A DNA stretch of 64,000 nt. Source: Aralia elata (lineage: Eukaryota > Streptophyta > Magnoliopsida > Apiales > Araliaceae). The notes beneath the pieces were generated by a model. It did not search any database, was not told the origin of the DNA, and saw only the letters and a program-made list of their open reading frames with translations. A program made the position numbers and the translations under genes. The stretch is taken from NCBI GenBank assembly GCA_034770075.1, contig CM068380.1:34487765-34551764 (forward strand), written 5' to 3'. Below, one piece after another: positions 21,195 through 33,488 of this stretch; the stretch's first letter is position 1, and each line of letters begins with the position of its first letter.

Positions 21195-23014
21195 TGAAAG
21201 AGGTATGCACACAAGCCAATCATATTTGATATGATATAGCATATACTTTGTAATCTTATTCATTTATTAATAAAAGAATTGATTTTCTTAAAAGGCATTT
21301 TATATTATCTACATAGTGTTGTTATATTAAATGTGATAAACCCATAGTTTTGAGCAATGCTTTTAGAATCATGATGGTGATCATGCTAATGAGATCTAAA
21401 TTCTAGATAGCTCACAAACTAAAATCGTTCCTAATCATTGGATTACTAGAAAGAGGATTAGTAAATCCGGATAGATTAGTACATGCGTTGCTTGCTCTTA
21501 AGAAGAGGATGATTGATCTCATAATCATTTGTGTGGAGACACTAAAGCAAGTATGTAGGTGCTTATTGGAGAATAAGTTCACTGAACATGGCACGCTAAA
21601 GAATACCTAATGGAGTTTTACTCGTCTGTCAATAGGAATTCCTATAGTAATAGTAGTACAAGTGATCCTTGGACTTGAGATCATCATAGTATCTTGTGTA
21701 TGATGAGTTATACTTTGACATGTCCCTTAAGACCTTTAGGGTATATCAAAGGGTATGATTGGGTATAATAAGTTGTACATGGAGATAGGTGAATGATCAA
21801 CAAAGAATCTATCACGTCTAGTAAAAGATGTGAATGTCTTATGTGATTCGATAGATGACAACTCAGTAGTCATTGGCCAAGGCAGAATGAAATTAGAAAG
21901 AAGTTTCTAATTTGCATTATTTAGAGTTGTGCATTTGGGAATCGAAATACATATAATTAAATAAAATAAGACTTGATAGTAATTCCATGTCTTATATTTA
22001 ATTGGGACATTGTATGGTAGAAGGATTGAATTGTATGGTAACTATGCACTGAAAGGTTCTTTTGTGATTAATGTTGAAATCTATATTATCTGGAAAGTCG
22101 TTGATCGCTAAGGGGGCTTACCCTTATTGTAGAATAAATATTATTTATTTAAATAAATTAAATAGTTTAATTTATTTATTTAAATGAGATTAGAATTGTT
22201 CTAATTGATTTATTCACAACCGGTTTAATATGGAGAACCTAAAGGGTCACACCGCAAAAGAAAAATATTTATTTAAGAACTAACTGACATAATTGCAATA
22301 ATAAGTTAAGTGTATTTAATTTAATCTATGGAGATAGAATAAATTAAATAGCTTAATATTTATTATTTAATTTTTTGGAAATATTAAATATAAATTAATA
22401 AGAGGAGTCTTATTATTATTATTACTATTACTATTATTTAATTCCTAATAGGGATTGAGAATTAATTAATAGAAGTACTCTCTCATAAATTTCTAATTCG
22501 ATTAGGAGCATAATTAATTAAATGAGTTTAATTATAATAGAAACCCTAATCCTAAATAGTTTAGGGAAGGGTTATTCCTACATCTATAAATAAGAGGAGT
22601 CTTATCATAGATTTGAGTTACATACTCTTGCATTAGATTGTGGAGAGTACTTGCAATTTCTATAGAGATATAAACTAAGGTTTTGCCAATACTCAACTTC
22701 TTGAATACCTATTCTTCCTTGGTGGATCACCTCTAAAGGCCAAACACTTGGGTGGCTAACGTTGATCAAATGAAGGAATCTCATCGGTGGAATTTGAGGA
22801 GAACATGAAGGACTAGGAGTTGAACTTGTACCCGAGGAAGCTTTGATCTACGAGGGTATAATTCTTATTCTCTTTCTCTTTCGTTTATATCGTTAATTGA
22901 GCACATGGATTGATCATGGTGGTGGTTTGTATAAAATTTTAAAATCCGTTTTATCACGCTTCCACCCTATTTATGTAATTTGATTGCATGATTGCGTTAT
23001 ATACAAACCTAACA
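21195..23014 (+). mobile_element. Copia 5' LTR
   Basis: TGAAAGAGGTATGC ... CAAACCTAACA. Matches 28673-30495 nearly base for base. The start was set by the GCAAT duplication and by homology reaching back to TTGAAAG. Confidence 0.92.
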
Positions 23015-23015
23015 G

Positions 23016-23027
23016 TGGTATCAGAGC
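23016..23027 (+). promoter_or_regulatory. Copia primer binding site (tRNA-iMet)
   Basis: TGGTATCAGAGC one base after the LTR end. Confidence 0.95.
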
Positions 23028-23130
23028 CTAATCTTGTGCTAATTATCGATTTTGATGATTCCATATGTGTATGATATGCGATTGGATCGAAATTTTTCGG
23101 CAGAATCTGTTTTTCTGAATCTGCTACGCT

Positions 23131-23249
23131 GCGCAGCTGCGCCGTTTCCAATTCATTCTGGAGCGCAGCTGCACCCAAACCCAGAAAGTCATTTCTGGGG
23201 TTCAGCACAGCTGCGCCATTTCCCAGTTCATTCTGGGCGCAGCTGCGCC
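23131..23249. repeat. GCGCAGCTGCGC palindrome cluster
   Basis: Four units at about 23131, 23163, 23204 and 23236, alternating with TTCC(C)A(A/G)TTCATTCTGG. The block reads as an old tandem duplication of a roughly 73-base unit. The flanks are AT-rich. Confidence 0.8.
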
Positions 23250-23973
23250 GAACAGCAGAATCCCGAAAAATAATTTTTCCTTCAATTAAAATAAATGGGT
23301 TATTTAATTGATATAAGTTTAAAATAAAGATGTTTATTTTATCTGGAATAGGATTTCAGATTGCTAAAATTAAAGGAGTTTAATTTGGATTTGGTTTTTG
23401 ATTAAAATAAAAGAGTTTATTTTATTTCAAAACTAAATATTAGCAAAACTTTTGCCCATTAATTGATATCAATGCATATATGGAATGGTTTTATTATTCA
23501 TGGGATGAATGTTATTTATTGATACATATAGAGATATGTATGATAATAAATAGGAATTGATTATAGATTATTGACCAATGTCTGATTGGAATTATTTTAG
23601 AGGATGCTTGAATGTATGGGTTTTTATAAATGGGGTCTATTACCTCGTCTTCTCTAATTTTTTCTTAATGTAAATTCTATCTCCCTCCTATGTACTTCCC
23701 TTTGACTGCTGATCAAGGTTTTTATTTACTGTAAATAGTTTTTATAATAGGACTAGTTAGAATTAATTTTGAAGAATTGGAGACAAAGGAGCAAGGAGCG
23801 CATGAAGACCCATTTGTAATGGAGCTCGGGTTTAAATGTAATAGTTATATTTAAATTTTATTCTTGCACCCTAGGTTTGACCTTTTGGTTCACTTGGTGG
23901 CTCTAGTGAACCAAACTAGAATAAAATTTCATAATCAATCCAAGTAGAATATAGTATTCTATATGTGCATGCT

Positions 23974-23975
<2 letters not shown>

Positions 23976-24033
<58 letters not shown>
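23976..24033. repeat. (TA)n microsatellite
   Basis: About 55 bases of alternating TA with one C interruption. Confidence 0.95.
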
Positions 24034-24036
<3 letters not shown>

Positions 24037-24234
24037 CCAACATGCTTCGCATGTTAAATAATATGACGCGTATTTTATATATATATGTGCATGCGCGCTA
24101 AACAAGATGAGACTAATAATAACAAACCCCTCAAAGAAATAATATTAAGTCCTAAACGTTCAAAGATATTAGGAATATCGAACGTCGCCTTCTAGCATGG
24201 TAAAACAATAGAGTATTAAATATTTAATATGAGT

Positions 24235-24530
24235 TTGTTGTGCACACACAAGGCGAGTATTAAATATTTAAAATATTGTTTTATCACATTTGATGCTTAT
24301 TAAGGAATTGAACATTACTCTTTTGTTGTGCACACACAAGGGCGGTCTTTTTCTCTTCACATATATGGAAGTGCTAGGTTGGACTTAACTTAGATTCTTT
24401 TAGTTCGGATGTGCACACACTTGACCATTATAATCTAAGAGGCAAAATACAAGGAGTTACATAGTGATGTAATTGACAATAGTTGTCTACCTATTTATTT
24501 ATATATAGTTTGTTGTGCACACACAAGACT
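24235..24530 (+). repeat. TTGTTGTGCACACACAAG repeats in copia leader
   Basis: Copies near 24236, 24315, 24409 (weaker, ATGTGCACACACTTG) and 24510. Each includes the palindrome TGTGCACA within a longer inverted repeat (CTTGTG/CACAAG type arms). Confidence 0.75.
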
Positions 24531-24726
24531 ATACACATTTGAAATGGGGTCCTTAATCTTACTAGCAAATCTTTAATTAGATTTGCCGAACTATATAATG
24601 AGGGTAATATAGTTTGATGAAAATATTGGGAGATACCAATTTAAATAAAGACCTAATTTATTTTGGTAATTAATTAAATGAATGAATGCTAAAATGTTGT
24701 CTATTTTCACATGCAGAATTTAAAAA

Positions 24727-25605
24727 ATGTCAAACTCACTATCACTGCGTAGCATACTTGATGCTAACAAACTGACCGGACCGAATTACACGGACTGGTT
24801 AAGGAATCTGAGAATTATTCTCACTGCTGAAAAGATTTCTTATGTCCTAAATTCGCCAGTCCCTGCAAATGTTGCAGAAACAGCCTCTAAAGAAGAGATT
24901 GCTACTTTTAGAAACTGGCAAAATGATGCAATCTTGGCTCAATGCATCATGCTCGCATCCATGAGTAACGAGCTTCAGCGTCAGCATGAAACTATGGATG
25001 CTCCTACTATATTGTTGCACCTCAAAGAGTTGTATGGTGAGCAAAGTAAGACTGCTAGATATCAGATATCTAAGGAGCTCTTCTGATCTCGTATGACCGA
25101 GGGCACTGCTGTTGAGACTCATGTCCTTAAGATGATCAATCTGATTGAACAACTTGGACAGCTTGGGTTCGTGATGGATGGGGAGTTAAGTCAAGATTTG
25201 ATCTTGCAGTCACTCCCGGACACCTTCTCATAATTTGTTGTGAATTTTCACATGAATAAGTTGGACGTCAGCTTGCCTGAGTTACTTAACATGCTGAAAA
25301 CTGCTGAAGGTCACTTCTCATCTAAAAAGAACCAAGTCTTATTAGTGGATGATTCTTCCAAGAAAAGGAAGAGGCCCAAGGTATCTTCTGAAAACAAGAA
25401 AAACAAGAAGGCTAAGGGCAAGGCGAAGAAAAAGGATAAAAAGAAACGTGATCCAGATAGCAAAGGAATTTGCTACCATTTCAATAAGTCGGGACACTGG
25501 AAGAGGAACTGCAAGGAGTATCTTGCGGACCAGAAGAAGCTTGGAAAAGCTTCGACTTTCGATCTAGGTTTGTTCATGATTAAAATTAATTTTTCTGAAA
25601 GTTAA
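24727..25605 (+). pseudogene. Copia gag region
   Basis: Starts MSNSLSLRSILDANKLTGPNYTDW, typical of plant copia gag, and ends in a Lys-rich tract with one zinc knuckle. The knuckle reads CYHFNKSGHWKRNC: the second Cys of C-X2-C-X4-H-X4-C is Phe, so metal binding would be lost. In-frame stops at 25084, 25231 and 25603. The frame continues directly into pol, so gag-pol was a single polyprotein. Confidence 0.9.
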
Positions 25606-28600
25606 AATTCTACTTGGGTATTGGATACCGGCTGTAGTTCTCACATATGTAATAATGTGCAGGGACTAAGCAGAAGTAGAAAGCTGAACAAGGATGAAGT
25701 CGTCCTACGAGTGGGAAATAGAGCAAAGGTTGTTGCATTAGCTGTAGGGACTTATTGTTTAGCACTGCCTTCGGGCAAGTTCATTAGTTTAAATAATTGT
25801 TATTATGTTCCAACACTCATTAGAAACATTATTTCAATTTCTGTATTGAATATGAATGGTTTTGATATTATAATAAAGAACAACAATTATTCTATTTATA
25901 ATAAAAATGTTTTATATGGTGTTGACAATCTACTGAATGGACTCTACATACTTGACTTGCATGAAAATATACTTCAAATTGAACAAACTAAGAAAAGAAA
26001 AAGAGATGATGTTAATTATACCTTTATGTGGCACTGTAGACTCGGTCATATCAATGAAACAAGATTAACCAAGTTGCATAAAGATGGGCTTTTAGAGCTA
26101 TCTGATTACAAATCATATCCAACTTGTGAATCTTGTCTCATAGGTAAGATGACTAAATCTCCTTTTAGTGGAAAAGGAGAAAGAGTTACAGAATTGTTAG
26201 CGTTGGTACACACAGACATATCTGGACCTATGACAACGAATGCACGAGGAGGATATTCTTATTTTATTACTTTCACTGATAATCATTCTAGATTTAGATA
26301 TGTGTATTTAATGAAATACAAATCTGAATCGTTTGAAAAGTTCAAAGAATTCAGAAGTGAAGTAGAGAAACAAACTGGTAAGAGTATTAAGATTCTTCGA
26401 TCGGATCGAGGAGGGGAATACTTGACCAATGAGTTTCTCAATTGTCTCAAAGAAAATGGTATAATCTCATAATGGACTCCACCAGGGACACCACAGTTGA
26501 ATGGTATATCTGAAAGGAGAAATCGAATATTGTTGGATATGGTTCGTTCCATGATGAGTTTTACCGACCTTCCAGTATCCTTTTGGGGTTATGCCCTAGA
26601 ATCGGCTGCATACCTACTTAACAAGGTACCTACCAAATTCGTCCCAGAGACCCCTTATGAGATATGGACAGGGAGAAAACCTAGTCTTAAGCATGTTAAG
26701 ACTTGGGGTTATCCAGCTTATGTCAAAAGGTTTGAGCATGATAAGCTGAAGACTAGATCCAACACGTGTAGATTTGTGGGATATCCTAAAGAAAGTTTAG
26801 GATATTATTTCTATCATCCTACTGATCAAAAGATGTTTGTTGCGAAACACGATGCCTTCTTGGAAAAAGAGTTTATCCTTGAAGGGGTCAGTGGGAGTAA
26901 GATATATCTTGAAGAAGTTCAAGAACCACAAAATACTACGGATTAAAGTCAGGTACCTGACCAAGTAGAAGAACCTACTGTACCACTACCTATTCGTAAA
27001 TCTGGAAGAGTACCGAAGATACCTGATAGGTATGGATTCATCATAGAGGATGATGATGAGGTACGCATCATAGATGATGATGATCCATTGACTTATTAAG
27101 AGGCTATGAGTAGTGAAGACTCAGAGAAATGGCTAGAAGCCATGAAATCCGAGATGGACTCCATGTATGAAAACCAAGTATGGACTTTAGTTTCACCACC
27201 TGAGGGCATTAAACCTATTGGGTGTAAATGGGTCTTTAAGAGAAAAACTGGAGCAGATGGCAAGGTAGAGACCAATAAGGCCCGACTGGTTGCAAAAGGT
27301 TTCAAACAAAGAGAAGGAGTTGACTATGATGAAACCTTCTCACCAGTAGCTATGCTCAAGTCCATTCGGATTTTGCTTGCAATTGCAGCTTATTATGACT
27401 ACGAGATCTGGCAAATGGACGTGAAAATGGCCTTCCTCAATGGAGAGCTTGAGGAAAATGTATATATGATACAGCCAGAGGGTTTTGTTTCAACGGTTGG
27501 AACAAACCAAGTCTGTAAGCTACAACGATCCATTTATAGATTGAAGCAAGCTTCTCGAAGATAGAACATCCGTTTTGATGAGATAATCAAAAGGTTTGAT
27601 TTCATCAAAAATGAGGATGAACCTTGTGTGTACAAGAAAGTTAGTGGGAGCGTTGTTTCATTCCTTGTATTATATGTTGATGATATATTACTGATAGGGA
27701 ATGATGTTCCTATGCTACAGTCGATCAAAATTTAGTTATCTAAACACTTCTCCATGAAGGACTTGGGTGAGGCATCTTATATTTTGGGGATAAAGATCTA
27801 TAGAGATAGATCTAAAAGGATGATGGGCTTGACCCAAGGAAAGTACATTGACTCGATGCTAAAGAAGTTTAGTATGGAAGATTCCAAGAGAGGTCTCATG
27901 CCGATTAGCCATGGAATACATCTCTCCAAGAAACAGGCCCCAAAGACACCTGAGGAGAGAGACCGGATGAGTAAGATTCCTATGCTTCCGCAATAGGATC
28001 TATCATGTACGGTATGATATGTACTAGACCAGATGTCGCTCATGCACTTAGTGTAACGAGCAGATATCAGTCGAATCCAGGAGAAGAGCACTGGAAGGCA
28101 GTGAAAAACATCCTACAGTACTTGAGAAGAACTAAGGATGTATTTCTTATCTACGGTGGGTTTGAATTGAAATTAGAGGGCTATACAGACTCAAGTTTTC
28201 AAACGGACCAAGATGACAGTAAATCCGTTTCAGGGTATGTGTTTACCTTAAACGGTGACGCGGTGAGTTAGAAGAGTTCCAAGCAGCAAACAGTTGTTGA
28301 TTCAGTGACAGAGGCAGAGTACATAGCTGCAAGTGAAGCTGCAAAGGAAGCTGTTTGGATGAAGAAGTTCATAACTGAACTTGGAGTGGTTCCTAGCATT
28401 AGAAGAGCCGTACCTTTATTCTGTGACAACAATGGAGCTGTTGCGTAGGCTAAGGAAGCCAGGTCTCATCAGAAATCCAAACACGTGTTGCGGCGGTTTC
28501 ATTTGATTAGAGAGATCATTGAAAGAGGAGATGTCACCCTAGAGTGTATGGACTCTCAAGACAACATTGCAGATCCATTTACTAAAGCTTTAACACAACA

Positions 28601-28658
28601 GCAGTTTGATCGTCACTTAGAGAAGATGGGTATTAGATACCAAGGCGATTGGCTTTAG
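25606..28658 (+). pseudogene. Copia pol (PR-IN-RT-RNaseH), multiply broken
   Basis: Protease WVLDTGCSSHIC (25615-25650); pre-integrase zinc region WHCRLGHINETR ... CESCLIGK (26030-26150); integrase core HTDISGP, RSDRGGEY and the GTPQLNGISERR region (26210-26520); RT (CKWVFKRKTG, KARLVAKGF, YVDDILLIGN near 27673); RNase H (GYTDSSFQTDQDD; VTEAEYIAASEA near 28304). Stops at 26470, 26944, 27097, 27562 (W to TAG), 27733, 28269 and 28446. One lost base near 27978 shifts the frame. The natural stop is TAG 28656-28658. Confidence 0.92.
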
Positions 28659-28660
28659 TG

Positions 28661-28672
28661 CAAGTGAAAGAT
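28661..28672 (+). promoter_or_regulatory. Copia PPT
   Basis: Purine-rich CAAGTGAAAGAT immediately before the 3' LTR start TGAAAG, three bases after the pol stop. Weakly purine-pure. Confidence 0.6.
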
Positions 28673-30495
28673 TGAAAGTAGTATGCACACAAGCCAATCA
28701 TATTTGATATGATATAGCATATACTTTGTAATCTTATTCATTTATTAATAAAAGAATTGATTTTTTTAAAAGGCATTTTATATTATCTACATAGTGCTGT
28801 TATATTAAATGTGATAAACCCAAAGTTTTGAGTAATGCTTTTAGAATCATGATGGTGATCATGCTAATGAGATCTAAATTCTAGATAGCTCACAAACTAA
28901 AATCGTTCCTAATCGTTGGATTACTAAAAAAGGGATTAGCGAATCCGGATAGATTAGTACATACGTTGCTTGCTCTTAAGAAGAGGATGATTGATCTCAT
29001 AATCATTTGTGTGGAGACACTAAAGCAAGTATGTAGGTGCTTATTGGAGAATAAGTTCACTGAACGTGGTTCGCTAAGGAATACCTAATGGAGTTTTACT
29101 CGCCTGTCAATAGAAATTCCTATAGTAATAGTAGTACAAGTGATCCTTGGACTTGAGATCATCATAGTATCTTGTGTATGATGAGTTATACTTTGATATG
29201 TCCCTTAAGACTTTTAGGGTATATCAAAGGGTATGATTAGGTATAATAAGTTGTACATGGAAATAGGTGAATGATCAACAAAGAATCTATCACGTCTAGT
29301 TAAAGATGTGAATGTTCTATGTGATTCGATAAGTGACAACTCAGTAGTCCTTGGCCAAGACAGAATGAAATTAGAAAGGAGTTTCTAATTTGCATTATTT
29401 AGAGTTGTGCATTTGGTAATCGAAATACATATAATTAAATAAAATAAGACTTGATAGTAATTCCATGTCTTATATTTAATTGGGACATTGTATGGTAGAA
29501 GGATTGAATTGTACGGTAACTATGCACTGAAAGGTTGTTTTGTGATTAATGTTGAAATCTATATTATCTGGAAAGTCGTTGATAGCTAAGGGGGCTTACC
29601 CTTATTGTAGAATAAATATTATTTATTTAAATAAATTAAATAGTTTAATTTATTTATTTAAATAAGATTAGAATTGTTCTAATTGATTTATTCACAACCG
29701 GTTTAATATGGAGAACCTAAAGGGTCACACCGCAAAAGGAAAATATTTATTTAAAAAGTAAATGGCATAATTGTAATAATAAGTTAAGTGTATTTAATTT
29801 AATCTATGGAGATAGAATGAATTAAATAGCTTAATATTTATTATTTAATTTTTTGGAAATATTAAATATAAATTAATAAGAGGAGTCTTATTATTATTAT
29901 TATTACTATTACTATTATTTAATTCCTAATAGGGATTGAGAATTAATTAATAGAAGTACTCTCTCATAAATTTCTAATTCGATTAGGAGCATAATTAATT
30001 AAATGAGTTTAATTATAATAGAAACTTTAATCCTAAATAATTTAGGGAAGGGTTATTCTTACATCTATAAATAAGAGCAGTCTTATCATAGATTTGGGTT
30101 ACACACTCTTGTATTAGATTGTGGAGAGTACTTGTAATTTCTATAGAGATAGAAACTAGGGTTTTGCCAATACCCAACTTCTTGAATACCTATTCTTCCT
30201 TAGTGGATCACCTCTAGAGGCCAAACACTTGGGTGGCTAACGTTGATGAAAGGAAGGAATCTCATCGGTGGAATTCGAGGAGAACACGAAAAACTAGGAG
30301 TTGAACTTGTACCCGAGGAAGCTTTGATCTACGAGGGTATAATTCGTATTCTCTTTCTCTTTCGTTTATATCGTTAATTGAGCAGATGGATTGATCATGG
30401 TGATGGTTTGTATAAAATTTTAAAATCCGTTTTATCATGCTTCCACCCTATTTATGTAATTTGATTGCATAATTGCGTTATATACAAACCTAACA
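28673..30495 (+). mobile_element. Copia 3' LTR
   Basis: 1823 bases, partner of 21195-23014, followed by the GCAAT duplication. A TTATTATTA microsatellite near 29890 is three bases longer than in the 5' LTR. Confidence 0.92.
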
Positions 30496-30500
30496 GCAAT

Positions 30501-31216
30501 TTGAAGTTAAACAATTGAAGAATGACAAGTATTCGAGTCAAAATGAAGTAACGGTAACTTTTCAATGGGAAGGTCCCAAGAAGAACTCTATATAAGGACA
30601 ACAATTTCAAGTATAGAAAGACTACAAAACGATCAATTCCAAATGTTGAAACTCTGAGTTCATACAAGCTCTATTCTATGATTCCAAAACATAATTTCTG
30701 CTCTAAGTCTAAGTCATTTGAAGAAAAAATAAAAGCAACTTAATAGCACCTCAAAACAAACATCTTTTCTTTATGATCGATAAGATTTTAATTATCTCTT
30801 GTAATCTAAGTCTGTGTGACTTGAAGGATTCTTTGTGAATCAGTTGTATAAAAGTTCTTAATGAACTGTAATCTTGGTGATTACCATCTTTAGTGGAACA
30901 TCCCTACTCGCGGAGTGGAAGAGAGGATTATGAGATTTTGTGCTCCGAACCTCTTAAAAATCCCTTTGTTCTTTACTTTCTGCATTTTAAATTTTGTTAC
31001 TCTACATTTTATTTCTATGACTTATTTTTGTAATTGTTAACTAAATTTAGAGCTGTGTGTTTTCTGATAATCTTTGAACGGTTTTTCAAAATACAATTTT
31101 GTTATGCTTAATCAATCAATTAACTTGTTTAACTGCTTTAGTAATATCTCTTTAAAAAAATTTAAATAATTTATTCAACCCCCTTCTAGATCTCTTTGTG
31201 CCTTTTGGGAATAACA
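30501..31216 (+). mobile_element. Repeat R1, copy 1, right part (promoter, R, U5)
   Basis: Continues R1 after the copia element. A TATA box (TATATAAG, 30589-30596), then about 600 bases ending CCTTTTGGGAATAACA, preceded by CAACCCCCTTCTAGATCT, the kind of end seen in plant copia LTRs. R1 is therefore read as an LTR; no internal region is visible. Confidence 0.55.
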
Positions 31217-32259
31217 AAACCCAAATATAAACATTCTCAACTAAGCTTATTTTTCCTATGATACAATTCGCTTATATTTTCATACGCCCTCTATTGCATT
31301 TATACCCGATAAACTAACAATTATAAAATTAATATCCCTAATTGTAACCAATGTGTATAAGCATCCAACACCACTCATTTCAAAGTTGTGTTCACTACTC
31401 AATTTTAATTAAAGATGCATAAGCAATATTGAAAAGAGAAAAAAATACTAATAATTAACATTGTAAGAGAAGCTTCCAGGGAATAAATATTAAAACCTAT
31501 AAACCTTTAATTCATAAGCGGCGCTTTCAAATATTAAGTAATAGTAATTTGCACATAGTAATAAAAAGTAATATCAGCTTGAATAAATTGCATCACAAAT
31601 TCATATAATTATTATTATAATTTTGGAAGAAACCAAAGAAGAAGCAATTTTAGAAAAATAAAAATATATTACTCTAATGATCATAAGTGAGTTAAAGAGG
31701 AGAATTTTTTAAAAAAACGGAACGAACCTTTGCTTTGATGAAATTATGGATCGAGATGAGACTGTATATCCTTTTTGGGGCATTTCACCAAACATGTAAT
31801 ATATACCATTTTAAACAACTAACTCAAGCTCTATTTGGACTAACAAAAAAAAATTGGAGAGAGTAAAAGGAGCAGTGCCATGAAATATTTATATTTTAAC
31901 CTTAAAATTAATGATAAAAGCATAAGGACGAGCTTTTGTCCTGGTTGACTCACTGGGTTTTGGTTTCTCTTTTAAGTCTTCATTCCCCCGATTGAGTTAA
32001 TTTAGATGTCTACAGTCCTCTAATTTATGAATAGATTGAATATAATTTGATTAAAAATGTGTTTAGAAATATTTATATACTTCTACATCGATTAGATTTG
32101 TTATAAGATATATTTTCGACTAAACATTGCACAAAATGTATATCAAAGCTAGAACAAGAGCCCGTGCGAAGCACGAGCTGTTTGCAGTAGAGATTATTTA
32201 AAACATTTTTCAATATATTTTTAAAACCCTGCTAAAAGTATTTTTAGTCCAAAGCGATG

Positions 32260-32307
<48 letters not shown>

Positions 32308-32564
32308 TTAATTAGGAAAACTTGGATAATGATCAATTGAAGAAAATAATCATTGTAATTTGTATTCTGAAAATAATGAGTGATCATCCTATATTTGAAT
32401 AGATGATAATAGATAGAAATAAAAGTTTGACATCAGGTAGACTGGACATGGTTTGAGTAAGCCAAATAAAAGAATAGGAAAATTTCTACATAACTTCCGT
32501 ACGACCAATTTTTTAGAAAGAACCATTATCCTTTTATACAATGAGTTCTCGACAATACTGTTAT
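31217..32564. other. Unassigned AT-rich stretch
   Basis: No ORF, LTR end or domain seen. It contains a CGTGC-GAA-GCACG hairpin (32163-32175) and a (TA)n tract (about 32262-32302). Likely a decayed repeat. Confidence 0.5.
32262..32302. repeat. (TA)n microsatellite
   Basis: About 40 bases of TA. Confidence 0.95.
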
Positions 32565-33182
32565 GTTGTTGGCATCATTTTTATCTCCTATTGTCTCAAT
32601 TTCTATTAACTATAAATGATCATTCTATGCTTATAGGCTTGAATATCAGTTGAGGGATTGAAAGGCTTGCTTTTTATGGAATATATTCCCCAAAAATTTA
32701 AATACTTTCACAAAAACAAAATTAGGTGTTAAACCAATTAGTACTTGTATTTATGTCAAAATCTATTTGATTTAATGATGATTTAATTCTAATGTATATT
32801 TGTACACAAGCAACTTTTTGTAAAGTTCTTATGAAAGGAATCTTATGTAAAAGGACTTAGTTTAGGGATCCAAACTTGTTAGATTGATCTAAATCGTAGA
32901 GTTAAACATCTGTATTAGCTAAGTTATCCTTAGCCAGAAGACGTTCGTAGAGCTAAAGACAAAGTTACTCTAAGATCGCAGAGTAAACTGAAGAAAGTCA
33001 GAGATCGAAGAATATAAGCCTATTTGCATGGCCAGAATCGCAGAGCCACTTGAATTCGTAAAGCATAAATAACATAGTAAGTTACTCTACTATCAGAGAA
33101 GTCACTCTACGAATTCACTTTATGAAAGTCAAAATCGTAGAGTGTAAACTTCTGACAAGTTAGTGATAGGTTTTGATAAGGA
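32565..33182 (+). mobile_element. Repeat R1, copy 2, interrupted by element E
   Basis: Matches 20425-21010, including the TCGYAGAG word array (32890-33150). Homology stops near 33182 where E's LTR begins. The remainder would lie beyond the right edge. Confidence 0.65.
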
Positions 33183-33488
33183 TGTAATGACCCCAAATCC
33201 GGGTTACCTTAACCTCGGATCTGGTTCATCACGTTATTGCTTATATAATACAATTCTTACGACATAAATGTAATTTTTATAATAAAATAACACATCTCAG
33301 TCTAATCCCAGGTTTTCAAACCTTTAATCGTACAAAACATTCCAACTCAGAGTATGTAATACATCAACTATTGTAAATAATATTACAACACTAAAATAAT
33401 ATTATAACGTAACATAAACTTTAATTCTTCTTCCTTAACATCTCCTTTCTACCATCTTCTTTTGACCTTTTAGGTCCTTCGGCGATAG

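Larger units (their letters stand above)
23028..24726 (+). other. Copia leader between PBS and gag
   Basis: 1.7 kb without a convincing ORF. It holds a GCGCAGCTGCGCC palindrome cluster (23131-23249), a long (TA)n tract (about 23976-24033), an AACATGC-TTC-GCATGTT hairpin (24039-24055) and four repeats of the TTGTGCACACACAAG type (24235-24530). Confidence 0.75.
21195..30495 (+). mobile_element. Complete Ty1/copia LTR retrotransposon, decayed
   Basis: 9301 bases with LTRs of 1820 and 1823 bases (TGAAAG...CTAACA), target-site duplication GCAAT on both sides (21190-21194, 30496-30500), tRNA-iMet PBS, a 1.7-kb leader, one gag-pol frame (24727-28658) and a PPT. The order protease, integrase, RT, RNase H marks it as Ty1/copia. 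Ten premature stops and one frameshift make it inactive. The lineage within copia was not settled. Confidence 0.95.

Noticed and set aside
21412..21594. Small ORF in the copia 5' LTR
   Set aside because: Not kept open in the partner 3' LTR, no domain; chance frame.
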